DNA from: an uncultured Lachnospiraceae bacterium
GTDB taxonomy: Bacteria; Bacillota_A; Clostridia; TANB77; CAG-508
NCBI GenBank assembly: GCA_947165105.1
Contig: CAMUZC010000055.1
Location: 1-11,050 of the forward strand
Length of the DNA: 11,050 bases
Direction of reading: 5' to 3'
Numbering within the stretch: the stretch's first letter is position 1; every line of letters starts with the position of its first letter. The notes beneath the pieces are model-generated. The model ran no database searches. It saw nothing but the letters and a program-made list of their open reading frames with translations, and was not told the DNA's origin. Of this stretch, positions 1-5,661 are shown piece after piece. Position numbers and translations under genes: made by a program.

Positions 1-272
1 TTAGAATTGGTCAATGGCCTTCAGTAGAAATGTGTATTGATTATTTAGCATGGGGTGGATTTGTTGGTTTAGCATTCTTAAGTATAGGTATGTCTATAAA
101 AAATAAAACTAATAATTCTATAAAAGTATCTTCAATTATGTCAGGAATACTATGTTTAGTAGGATTTATTGGAGCATTATGTATAAATGAAAATTTATGG
201 TATATAGCGCCAGTTGGATACGGAATTATTCCAATTTATATTTGTATAAAGACCATGAAGATTGAAAAATAA
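1..272 (+). CDS. C-terminal part of an unrecognised membrane protein (5' end outside window)
   Basis: The reading frame is open from the left edge to a TAA at 270-272 and gives about 89 residues. An ATG at 30 exists but has no ribosome binding site before it, so I read this as the tail of a longer protein. The visible part has three hydrophobic stretches likely to span the membrane: DYLAWGGFVGLAFLSIGMSI, then one around VSSIMSGILCLVGFIGALCI, then one around NLWYIAPVGYGIIPIYICI. Short polar, Lys/Asn-rich links separate them, and the protein ends in a basic tail (KTMKIEK). I do not recognise the family and give no function. No terminator with a clear U-tract follows it. Confidence 0.55.
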   Translation, partial: RIGQWPSVEMCIDYLAWGGFVGLAFLSIGMSIKNKTNNSIKVSSIMSGILCLVGFIGALCINENLWYIAPVGYGIIPIYICIKTMKIEK

Positions 273-281
273 TAAAGAACA

Positions 282-418
282 GCGGAAAGTAGGCATGACA
301 TGACCGCAAGGCTGGAGAAATTTCCAGGATTTTATAAAATATATAGAAATATATTTATAAAAATAATGAAAACTACTAATTTACAAAAAAGCTCAACCGA
401 AGTTGGAATGGGTTGAAC
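282..418 (+). promoter_or_regulatory. Structured untranslated stretch before the flavin reductase gene; class unknown
   Basis: This region lies between the partial membrane gene and the flavin reductase start at 499. Several inverted repeats are visible: GCGG 282-285 with CCGC 304-307; CTGGA 312-316 with TCCAG 323-327; a long A/T-only imperfect hairpin at about 329-363; and TCAACC with GGTTGA at about 392-416. I see no convincing -35/-10 pair. It could be a leader RNA of the downstream gene or simply a decayed intergenic region. It does not match a riboswitch consensus I can recall. Confidence 0.3.
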
Positions 419-498
419 ATGCTGTTATTTTAATTTTTGTAGAAAACAATCATAAATGGTTTCGTAAAGAGTATTATTTATATAAGGAGGTTTATATT

Positions 499-1071
499 AT
501 GTCAAAAACAATGTGGAAACCAGGAACTTTTATTTATCCAATTCCTGCAGTTATGGTATCTTGTGGAGATTTCGATAATTCAAATATTATAACTGTTGCA
601 TGGACTGGAATTTTAAACACAAATCCTGCTATGGTATATATTTCCGTAAGACCAGAGAGACATTCATATAATTTAATCAAAGAAAGTGGAGAGTTTGTTA
701 TTAATTTAACAACAGAAGATTTAGCATATGCAACAGATTGGTGTGGTGTAAAATCAGGAGCAAATGTAGATAAATTTAAAGAAATGAAATTAACTAAGCA
801 AAAGGCTAATTTTGTAAAATGCCCTATGATTGAAGAAAGTCCGGTTTCTGTTGAATGTAAAGTTAAAGAAATTAGAGAATTAGGAAGTCATCATATGTTT
901 GTTGCAGAGGTATTAGCTATTAATGCTGATGATAAATACATTGATGAAAAAGGTGCTTTTGATATTTCAAAATGTAATTTGATGGCATACGCTAATGGTG
1001 GATATTATTCCTTAGATAAAAAAATAGGAAAGTTTGGATATTCTGTACAAAAAAAGAAAAAGAAAAAATAA
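499..1071 (+). CDS. Flavin reductase-like / flavoredoxin family protein (FMN-binding split barrel)
   Basis: This 190-residue protein resembles the flavin reductase-like family of FMN-binding split-barrel proteins, which includes flavoredoxins. These bind FMN and move electrons between NAD(P)H or ferredoxin-type donors and acceptors in the cytoplasm. The supporting parts are the N-terminal KPGTFIYPIPAVMVSCGD, the VAWTGILNTNPAMVYISVRP segment with RHSYNLI after it, the FVINL strand, the CGVKSGANVDKF loop, and the C-terminal MAYANGGYYSLDKKIGKFGYS. The frame stays open 32 codons further upstream to an ATG at 403. I prefer ATG 499 because AAGGAGG lies 8 nt before it and because the family begins near here. 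The C-terminus is a run of six lysines, which is unusual. The family assignment is fairly secure, but the substrate cannot be told from sequence. It appears to be a single-gene unit, with a promoter for the next gene directly downstream. Confidence 0.85.
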   Translation: MSKTMWKPGTFIYPIPAVMVSCGDFDNSNIITVAWTGILNTNPAMVYISVRPERHSYNLIKESGEFVINLTTEDLAYATDWCGVKSGANVDKFKEMKLTKQKANFVKCPMIEESPVSVECKVKEIRELGSHHMFVAEVLAINADDKYIDEKGAFDISKCNLMAYANGGYYSLDKKIGKFGYSVQKKKKKK

Positions 1072-1076
1072 TTAAC

Positions 1077-1105
1077 TTTACAATGTACATAAATAGTGTT
1101 ATAAT
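1077..1105 (+). promoter_or_regulatory. Sigma-A-like promoter of the 1177 gene
   Basis: TTTACA (1077-1082) and TATAAT (1100-1105) are separated by 17 bp. It sits between the flavin reductase stop and the ribosome binding site at 1163, so the small gene at 1177 appears to be transcribed on its own. Confidence 0.7.
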
Positions 1106-1176
1106 ACTATTATATTCATACGTATTTTAAACCCTAATCCAAATATTTTACAGTAAAGATATAGGAGGTTTTAAAG

Positions 1177-1458
1177 ATGAATGGCTACAATTCTGAGAAG
1201 AAAACACCCAAGTACAATTCAGACAGATTTTTATTCATGTTTGATCCAATCAGCGGTAAAATGTCGGCTATTTATGATAAAAATTATGAGGCCTTGTACA
1301 AATTAGAACATCCTGCTTTTGAACAGGTGTATGAAGCTGCTGCTGAAACATTGAAAGATGATGCAATTCTGGAACTGAAAGAAAAGCTCAAATCAGAGCC
1401 AACGTATGTCAGAGTTCTCGAAAAAATCCGCTATAATAGGAAAATTTCAAAGAAGTAG
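1177..1458 (+). CDS. Small hypothetical protein, 93 aa, independently transcribed
   Basis: AGGAGG at 1163-1168 precedes the ATG by 8 nt, and the gene has its own promoter (1077-1105) and terminator (1469-1501), so it is very likely expressed. I do not recognise the protein. It is soluble, with no signal peptide or membrane segment. The N-terminus is polar (MNGYNSEKKTPKYNSDRF), followed by FLFMFDPISGKMSAIYDKNY. From residue ~45 on it is charged and probably helical (EQVYEAAAETLKDDAILELK), with a basic end (RYNRKISKK). There are no cysteines and no zinc or nucleotide motif. Codon choice differs from the neighbours: CTG, CTC, CGC, ATC, GTC and GCC appear here while the flanking genes use TTA and AGA almost throughout. 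This suggests a different origin or selection. Function unknown. Confidence 0.75.
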   Translation: MNGYNSEKKTPKYNSDRFLFMFDPISGKMSAIYDKNYEALYKLEHPAFEQVYEAAAETLKDDAILELKEKLKSEPTYVRVLEKIRYNRKISKK

Positions 1459-1468
1459 CGCACAATCA

Positions 1469-1501
1469 AAAAACTACCCAGGTATTCCCGGGTAGTTTTT
1501 T
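1469..1501 (+). terminator. Intrinsic terminator after the 1177 gene, possibly bidirectional
   Basis: CTACCC (1474-1479) pairs with GGGTAG (1490-1495), extended by an A-tract on the left and T-tract on the right. The symmetrical A/T flanks mean it could also stop transcription from the other strand. Confidence 0.88.
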
Positions 1502-1592
1502 GTAATTATAATAAGATTATGTAATTTAAATAAGTACTTTTTGATGATGTAAAAAAATAGTATAAATTTTCCAAAAAAATACTCTAATTTGG

Positions 1593-1621
1593 TTGACATA
1601 TCATAAGAAAAGTGATAGAAT
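1593..1621 (+). promoter_or_regulatory. Sigma-A-like promoter of the rpmG-secE-nusG-rpl cluster
   Basis: A consensus TTGACA (1593-1598) and TAGAAT (1616-1621) are separated by exactly 17 bp, about 70 nt before rpmG. It is the best promoter upstream of the translation cluster and I see no comparably good one inside it, so it probably drives rpmG, secE and nusG and may extend through rplL. Confidence 0.8.
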
Positions 1622-1693
1622 AGTAAAGCGTATAATAAGTGAAAATATGTTTTAAACATAAATCTAATTAAGAATGGCTGGAGGTGTATTTAA

Positions 1694-1858
1694 ATGGCAG
1701 CAAAAGGAGCTAGAGAACCAATAATTTTAGCTTGTTCAGATTGTAAAAGAAGAACTTATACAACAAGTAAGAACAAGAAAAATAACACAGACAGATTGGA
1801 AATAACTAAATATTGTAAATTCTGTGGAAAACGTACTACACATAAAGAAACAAAATAA
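1694..1858 (+). CDS. rpmG: 50S ribosomal protein L33 (bL33)
   Basis: This 54-residue reading frame codes for bL33, a small protein of the large ribosomal subunit near the E site. It begins [20 protein letters not shown] and carries two CxxC pairs (Cys14/Cys17 and Cys41/Cys44, in CSDC and CKFC), so it is the zinc-binding form. The [20 protein letters not shown] segment and the KTTH-like end (KRTTHKETK) are typical of the family, and the length is normal. GGAGGTG at 1679-1685 sits 8 nt before the ATG. It is the first gene of the cluster, 19 nt before secE, which is the usual arrangement in Firmicutes. Confidence 0.95.
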   Translation: MAAKGAREPIILACSDCKRRTYTTSKNKKNNTDRLEITKYCKFCGKRTTHKETK

Positions 1859-1877
1859 TCTTTAGGGAGGAATTAAG

Positions 1878-2234
1878 ATGGCTAAAGAAAAAGAAAGTAA
1901 AGTAAAAAATGAAAACAAACACTTTATGAAAGATGTTAAGGCAGAACTAAAAAAGGTTACATGGCCTACATCAAAGCAAATGGTTAACAATGTGACTGCT
2001 GTACTTGTTATAGTATTAGTAACAGCTGCAATTGTATTTTGTTTAGATTTTGTTTTTGGTGCAATGAACAAATATGGTGTAGACAAATTAAAAGAGCATG
2101 TTCAATCAAACAATCAATCTCAAACACAAGTTGTAGAAAATAAGGACAATAATGAAAGTTCAGAAAACAACAACGAGAATGATGCTAATGTTGAAAATAC
2201 AGAAAATGCTGAAAATACACCAGTTGAAGAATAA
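1878..2234 (+). CDS. secE: Preprotein translocase subunit SecE with a long Asn/Glu-rich C-terminal tail
   Basis: SecE is an essential subunit of the SecYEG channel in the cytoplasmic membrane, where it clamps SecY. The conserved amphipathic segment KAELKKVTWPTSKQM (residues ~21-35) is directly followed by one membrane helix (~38-62, VTAVLVIVLVTAAIVFCLDF). AGGGAGG lies 8 nt before the ATG. The protein is 118 residues long, whereas single-span Firmicutes SecE is usually about 60-75. The extra length is a low-complexity tail of roughly 40 residues after position 75, rich in Asn, Glu, Gln and Val, without hydrophobic segments. From known SecE topology the tail would lie outside the membrane. Its codon use matches the neighbours and the stop is clean, so I do not read it as a frameshift. 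It is followed by nusG, as is usual. Confidence 0.93.
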   Translation: MAKEKESKVKNENKHFMKDVKAELKKVTWPTSKQMVNNVTAVLVIVLVTAAIVFCLDFVFGAMNKYGVDKLKEHVQSNNQSQTQVVENKDNNESSENNNENDANVENTENAENTPVEE

Positions 2235-2324
2235 GGCTATTCTTAACAGAAAAAATATGAATAGAATAAATAAATTATAAAGTTTATTTATATTTAGAAA
2301 TATTTGAAGAAGGAGGCTAAAACT

Positions 2325-2858
2325 GTGTCTCAAGATAGTAAAGAATTAACTCCAAAGTGGTATGTTGTACATACGTATTCTGGTTATGAAAACAAGGTAA
2401 AAACAGATTTAGAAAAAACTGTAAAAAATAGAGAACTAGAAGATTATTTCTTTGAAATAGTAGTTCCTATGGAAGAACAAATAGAAATTAAAGATGGAAA
2501 GAAGAAAACTAACTTAAAGAAAGTTTTCCCAGGTTATGTTTTGATTAAAATGATTGTAACAGAAGCTACTTGGTATATCGTAAGAAACACAAGAGGTGTT
2601 ACAGGATTTGTTGGTTCAGGAACAGATCCAATTCCACTTACTGATGAAGAAATCAGAAATATGGGATTTGAGAAAATTGAAGTTAATGTTGATTACAATG
2701 TTAATGATTCAATAAGAGTTATAGATGGACCATTAAAAGATTTCGTTGGTGTTGTCCAAGAAATTAATAAAGAAAAACATAAAGTAAGAGTTTTAGTTTC
2801 TATGTTTGGAAGAGAAACTCCAGTAGAATTGGAATTTTCACAAGTACAAAAAGTTTAG
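2325..2858 (+). CDS. nusG: Transcription termination/antitermination protein NusG
   Basis: NusG binds RNA polymerase near the clamp helices and affects elongation, pausing and, in many bacteria, coupling to ribosomes or Rho. The protein has 177 residues, a normal length. The NGN domain spans ~11-110 (KWYVVHTYSGYENKVK; KVFPGYVLIKM; WYIVRNTRGVTGFVG), and a KOW domain covers ~125-177 (IDGPLKDFVGVVQEIN, VSMFGRETPVELEFSQV). An upstream in-frame TTG at 2304 is open, but AAGGAGG (2310-2316) lies 8 nt before GTG 2325, which fixes the GTG start. The 90-nt gap after secE contains only A/T-rich inverted repeats such as TAAATAAA/TTTATTTA (2267-2290), with no U-tract terminator. Co-transcription with secE is therefore likely. 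Confidence 0.96.
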   Translation: MSQDSKELTPKWYVVHTYSGYENKVKTDLEKTVKNRELEDYFFEIVVPMEEQIEIKDGKKKTNLKKVFPGYVLIKMIVTEATWYIVRNTRGVTGFVGSGTDPIPLTDEEIRNMGFEKIEVNVDYNVNDSIRVIDGPLKDFVGVVQEINKEKHKVRVLVSMFGRETPVELEFSQVQKV

Positions 2859-2962
2859 TTTTTGTGAATGTGAATATCCAATTACAATTAACTAGGTTAA
2901 TAATTTAAATTTATATAAATTATTTTGACAATATATTAGACTAAAAGGAGGTGCAATTAGAA

Positions 2963-3391
2963 ATGGCAGAGAAAGAAGTTAGCAATATAATCAAATTACA
3001 AATACCTGCAGGTAAAGCTACACCAGCTCCACCAGTAGGTCCAGCATTAGGTTCAAGTGGTGTTAACATTATGCAATTCGTTAAAGAATTCAATGATAGA
3101 ACAGCTAATCAACCTGGAATGATAATCCCAGTTGTTATTACTGTATACAAAGATAAATCTTTTGAATTCATAACAAAAGTACCACCAGTAGCTGTTTTAA
3201 TCAAAAAAGCTGCTAAAATCGAAAAAGCTTCAGGAAAACCTAACATGGATAAAGTTGCAACAATTACAAAAGCACAAGTTAAGGAAATTGCTGAACAAAA
3301 AATGCCAGACTTAAATGCCGCATCATTAGAAGCAGCAATGAGTATGGTAGCTGGAACAGCTCGTTCTATGGGTGTTGTTGTTTCAGACTAA
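2963..3391 (+). CDS. rplK: 50S ribosomal protein L11 (uL11)
   Basis: uL11 binds 23S rRNA in the GTPase-associated centre at the base of the L7/L12 stalk and takes part in factor-dependent GTP hydrolysis. The 142-residue length is standard. The conserved N-terminal region [20 protein letters not shown], then [16 protein letters not shown], identifies it. The C-terminal rRNA-binding domain ends with the family signature [11 protein letters not shown]. The frame also opens from a GTG at 2951, but that codon is part of the ribosome binding site AAAGGAGGTG. ATG 2963 is spaced correctly behind it and gives the family N-terminus. A 104-nt gap after nusG holds an A/T palindrome but no clear promoter or terminator. 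Confidence 0.97.
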   Translation: MAEKEVSNIIKLQIPAGKATPAPPVGPALGSSGVNIMQFVKEFNDRTANQPGMIIPVVITVYKDKSFEFITKVPPVAVLIKKAAKIEKASGKPNMDKVATITKAQVKEIAEQKMPDLNAASLEAAMSMVAGTARSMGVVVSD

Positions 3392-3437
3392 TTTATTTCT
3401 TAAATATTATAAATAGGAAATAAATAATTATTTAAAA

Positions 3438-3467
3438 TTGGGAGAGTGAATAACTCGTTAGAACCAA
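3438..3467 (+). promoter_or_regulatory. Probable L1-binding regulatory site before rplA
   Basis: In the rplK-rplA spacer TTGG (3438-3441) pairs with CCAA (3464-3467) and GAGT (3444-3447) with ACTC (3453-3456), loop GAATA. The two helices are separated by an asymmetric internal loop (GA opposite GTTAGAA). Two short helices around an asymmetric loop is the known form of the ribosomal protein L1 site in rRNA and in autoregulated mRNAs. The outer strand ends against the rplA ribosome binding site AAGGAGG (3467-3473), so L1 binding could block translation. The structure is seen; L1 binding is inferred. Confidence 0.5.
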
Positions 3468-3479
3468 AGGAGGTAAAAA

Positions 3480-4163
3480 ATGAAAAGAGGAAAAAGATAT
3501 CTTGCAGGTGAACAACTTGTAGATAAATCAAAAGTTTACAGTGCAAAAGAAGCTTTAGAAACAATTGAAAAAATGCCTAAAGCAAAATTTGATGAAACTG
3601 TAGAACTACATGTAAAATTAGGTGTTGATTCAAAACACGCTGACCAACAAGTTAGAGGTACAACAGTACTTCCACATGGTACAGGTAAAACATTAAAAGT
3701 ATTAGTTTTTGCTAAAGGACCAAAAGCTGAAGAAGCTGTTAAGGCAGGAGCAGATTTTGTTGGAGCAGAAGAATTAATACCAAAAATCGAAAAAGAAAAC
3801 TGGTTTGACTATGATGTTATAGTTGCTACTCCAGATATGATGGGTGTAGTTGGTAGATTAGGTAAAGTTTTAGGACCAAAAGGTTTAATGCCTAACCCAA
3901 AATCAGGAACAGTAACAATGGATGTTACTAAAGCTATTAATGAAATTAAATCTGGTAAAGTTGAATATAGATTAGATAAAACTAATATTATTCACTTAGG
4001 ATTTGGTAAAGTTTCATTTGGTGCAGAAAAATTATTAGAAAACTATGATGCAATTATAGGTGCAATCATAAAAGCTAAACCAGCAGCTGCTAAAGGACAA
4101 TACATTAAAAGCGTTGCTATTTCTACAACAATGGGACCAAGCATGTATATTGATCAAAAATAA
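3480..4163 (+). CDS. rplA: 50S ribosomal protein L1 (uL1)
   Basis: uL1 forms the mobile L1 stalk of the large subunit that handles exit of deacylated tRNA. It is also a translational repressor of its own mRNA in many bacteria. The protein has 227 residues (family about 225-235). Diagnostic segments are [10 protein letters not shown], the [12 protein letters not shown] strand, [20 protein letters not shown], the [20 protein letters not shown] signature with [10 protein letters not shown] after it, and the C-terminal [23 protein letters not shown] precedes the ATG by 6 nt. It lies 88 nt behind rplK, with a candidate L1-binding site in the gap, and is followed by the L10 leader. Confidence 0.97.
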   Translation: MKRGKRYLAGEQLVDKSKVYSAKEALETIEKMPKAKFDETVELHVKLGVDSKHADQQVRGTTVLPHGTGKTLKVLVFAKGPKAEEAVKAGADFVGAEELIPKIEKENWFDYDVIVATPDMMGVVGRLGKVLGPKGLMPNPKSGTVTMDVTKAINEIKSGKVEYRLDKTNIIHLGFGKVSFGAEKLLENYDAIIGAIIKAKPAAAKGQYIKSVAISTTMGPSMYIDQK

Positions 4164-4179
4164 TTTATAAATTTATATA

Positions 4180-4259
4180 GCCAAAGAAAGTAGGCAGAAA
4201 AGTAAGTCCTACCGAGGCAAACATAATATGAGCGGATTTATCCAATCTATGTGTGCCTC
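4180..4259 (+). promoter_or_regulatory. L10 ribosomal protein leader RNA (autoregulatory, with antiterminator)
   Basis: The 185-nt spacer before rplJ holds a leader of the L10_leader type. GCC 4180-4182 can pair with GGC 4216-4218, enclosing GTAGG/CCTAC (about 4190-4213). The alternative pairing is GAGGCA (4214-4219) with TGCCTC (4254-4259), continued by ACATA (4221-4225) with TATGT (4248-4252). That helix uses the left arm of the downstream terminator, so the two are mutually exclusive. The expected logic is that L10, with or without L12, stabilises the GCC/GGC form. This frees the terminator and reduces rplJ-rplL transcription when L10 is in excess. The pairings are read from sequence; the logic follows the known system in Firmicutes. 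Confidence 0.82.
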
Positions 4260-4292
4260 AGTCTAAGGCATATATAGATTGGATTTTATTAT
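4240..4292 (+). terminator. Attenuator terminator of the L10 leader
   Basis: A very strong hairpin: 19 nearly perfect pairs between 4240-4258 and 4266-4284 with a 7-nt loop, two G-U pairs, then TTTTATTATTA. It stands about 57 nt before rplJ and overlaps the antiterminator strand of the leader, as expected for conditional termination. Confidence 0.85.
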
Positions 4293-4348
4293 TATATTGC
4301 ATATTTTATTATGCAATTGCACAATTTGTAGGAGGTGAACTAATTAAA

Positions 4349-4852
4349 ATGGCAAGTGAAACTATTTTAAAACAAAAGGAAGCACAAGTTAACGAATTAG
4401 CTGAAAAATTTAAAGAAGCTAAAGTTATACTTTTAACAGATTACAGAGGAATAAATGTAGCTGATGATACAAAATTAAGAACAGACATCAGAAATGCAAA
4501 TGCTCAATACAAAATTATTAAAAATAATATAGTAAGAAGAGCTTTAAATGCAAATGGTGAAAACGGATTAGATGAATTATTAGAAGGACCTACAGCAGTT
4601 ATATTTGGTAATGAAGATTACTTAGAACCAGCTAAAGTTATTTATAACTTTACAAAAGGTAATGACTTCTATAAAATCAAAGGTGGTATAATTGAAGGTA
4701 AAGTTATGACAGCTGAAGAAATCATCACTTTAGCAAAATTACCATCAAGAGAAACATTATTATCAATGCTTGCAGGTGGATTACTTGGAACTATTTCAAA
4801 ATTCGCTGTTGCGCTTGATCAAGTTCGTTTACAAAAAGAAGCACAAGCTTAA
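4349..4852 (+). CDS. rplJ: 50S ribosomal protein L10 (uL10)
   Basis: uL10 anchors the L7/L12 dimers to the ribosome through its C-terminal helix and represses its own operon. The 167-residue protein begins MASETILKQKEAQVNELAEK and has the family segments ILLTDYRGINV, YKIIKNNIVRRAL, LEGPTAVIFG, a GGIIEGKVM stretch, and LPSRETLLSMLAGGLLGTIS. The C-terminal helix (KFAVALDQVRLQKEAQA) is the L12-binding part. The frame is open back to 4253, but that region is the attenuator hairpin. GGAGGTGA at 4331-4338 places the start at ATG 4349. It is expressed under the L10 leader and linked to rplL by a 219-nt hairpin-rich spacer. Confidence 0.96.
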   Translation: MASETILKQKEAQVNELAEKFKEAKVILLTDYRGINVADDTKLRTDIRNANAQYKIIKNNIVRRALNANGENGLDELLEGPTAVIFGNEDYLEPAKVIYNFTKGNDFYKIKGGIIEGKVMTAEEIITLAKLPSRETLLSMLAGGLLGTISKFAVALDQVRLQKEAQA

Positions 4853-4875
4853 TTCGTATTTAATGAAATGTAAAT

Positions 4876-4977
4876 GTGAGCAATCACTAAGTATAGAGTT
4901 GCAGACTTAAACTGCTATATAAAGAGTCGTGAACTTAAATCACTGTATTATAATTCGAGTTGCATACGTAAATTGCA
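4876..4977 (+). repeat. Tandem small stem-loops in the rplJ-rplL spacer
   Basis: Three tandem imperfect units share the pattern GAGT-Y-stem-ACKTAAA-stem. The stems are GCAG 4901-4904/CTGC 4912-4915, GTGA 4929-4932/TCAC 4940-4943, and TGCA 4961-4964/TGCA 4974-4977. The loops are ACTTAAA, ACTTAAA and ACGTAAA, and GAGT lies 1-2 nt before each stem. A fourth hairpin, GTGA-GCAA-TCAC (4876-4887), with a GNRA-type loop, precedes them. Stem bases differ between units while pairing is kept, which points to selection on RNA structure. Role unknown. Confidence 0.6.
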
Positions 4978-5032
4978 GGATGTTAAATTATTATAAATAT
5001 GAAACCTAATTTAGAGGGTTATCATAGATAAA

Positions 5033-5045
5033 GTGGTTTGACCAC
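5033..5045 (+). promoter_or_regulatory. Small hairpin before the rplL ribosome binding site
   Basis: GTGGT (5033-5037) and ACCAC (5041-5045) flank a 3-nt TTG loop, 12 nt before AGGAGG (5058-5063). It has no U-tract, so it is not a terminator. It may shape translation initiation or mRNA stability of rplL. Confidence 0.35.
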
Positions 5046-5071
5046 AAATAAAATTTTAGGAGGATATAAAA

Positions 5072-5437
5072 ATGAATAAAGAAGAAATGATTGAAGAAAT
5101 CAAAAAAATGACAGTTGTTGAATTAGCTGATTTAGTAAAAGCTATAGAAGAAGAATTTGGAGTATCTGCAGTAGCAGCTGCAGCACCAGTAGCAGGTGGA
5201 GCAGCAGCAGGTGCAGCTGAAGAAAAATCATCTTTTGATGTTGTATTAACAGATGCAGGAGCAAACAAAATCCAAGTAATCAAAGTTGTTAGAGACGCTA
5301 CAGGATTAGGATTAAAAGAAGCTAAAGAATTAGTTGACGGTGCTCCAAAAACAGTTAAAGAAGGAGCTAGCAAAGACGAAGCTGAAGAATTAAAAGCTAA
5401 ATTCACAGAAGTTGGAGCTGTTGTTGAATTAAAATAA
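5072..5437 (+). CDS. rplL: 50S ribosomal protein L7/L12 (bL12)
   Basis: bL12 forms the multi-copy stalk that recruits translation GTPases. The 121-residue protein has the three normal parts. The N-terminal dimerisation and L10-binding domain is ~1-33 ([20 protein letters not shown]). An Ala/Gly-rich hinge covers ~34-51 ([17 protein letters not shown]). The C-terminal factor-binding domain is ~52-121, with [20 protein letters not shown] then [19 protein letters not shown] lies 8 nt before the ATG. bL12 is needed in several copies per ribosome, so separate control from rplJ through the long spacer is plausible. A strong terminator follows, and rpoB does not, unlike the usual order. Confidence 0.97.
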   Translation: MNKEEMIEEIKKMTVVELADLVKAIEEEFGVSAVAAAAPVAGGAAAGAAEEKSSFDVVLTDAGANKIQVIKVVRDATGLGLKEAKELVDGAPKTVKEGASKDEAEELKAKFTEVGAVVELK

Positions 5438-5455
5438 TTTATTGAAAAATTTATT

Positions 5456-5488
5456 AAAATAAACCTCATTTATGAGGTTTATTTTTTT
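5456..5488 (+). terminator. Intrinsic terminator after rplL
   Basis: AAACCTCAT pairs with ATGAGGTTT around a very short loop, extended by A and T tracts to 14 pairs (5456-5469 with 5472-5485) and followed by a run of T. It ends the ribosomal protein cluster. Confidence 0.92.
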
Positions 5489-5497
5489 GCTTTATAG

Positions 5498-5526
5498 TTG
5501 AAAACAAATGAGTTTTGTGGTATAAT
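5498..5526 (+). promoter_or_regulatory. Sigma-A-like promoter P1 of plsX
   Basis: TTGAAA (5498-5503) and TATAAT (5521-5526) with a 17-bp spacer, directly behind the rplL terminator. The leader to plsX is about 130 nt and contains a 10-bp palindrome, ATTCTAGAAT (5558-5567), that could be an operator. I see no canonical FapR site. Confidence 0.75.
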
Positions 5527-5591
5527 AGCGGTTGGTTGTGCTGGAAAGAAGTCACACATTCTAGAATAACTAGTCAGATAAGATTATATTA

Positions 5592-5618
5592 TTGACAACT
5601 AATAAATTAGGGTATAAA
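5592..5618 (+). promoter_or_regulatory. Possible second promoter P2 of plsX
   Basis: A consensus TTGACA (5592-5597) is followed by TATAAA (5613-5618) at 15 bp, or by overlapping TAAAAT (5615-5620) at 17 bp. It would start transcripts about 35 nt before plsX. Confidence 0.5.
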
Positions 5619-5661
5619 ATGTAGATGTAAAATTATATTAAAAATTATTTTGGAGGACAGA

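Noticed and set aside
403..498. 32-residue N-terminal extension of the flavin reductase-like protein
   Set aside because: No binding site at ATG 403, the stretch overlaps a hairpin, and AAGGAGG before ATG 499 fits the family start.
2267..2290. Terminator between secE and nusG
   Set aside because: The hairpin is made of A/T pairs only and has no T-tract; it is too weak to call.
2925..2937. Promoter before rplK based on TTGACA at 2925-2930
   Set aside because: No -10-like hexamer occurs at 16-18 bp; the only candidate, TATATT, is far too close.
4253..4348. N-terminal extension of L10 with a hydrophobic segment
   Set aside because: This in-frame stretch is the attenuator terminator hairpin, and a strong ribosome binding site sits right before ATG 4349, which gives the normal L10 N-terminus.
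5056..5469. 137-codon minus-strand frame over rplL
   Set aside because: It is the antisense of the Ala/Gly-rich rplL gene and runs into the terminator hairpin; no independent evidence for coding.
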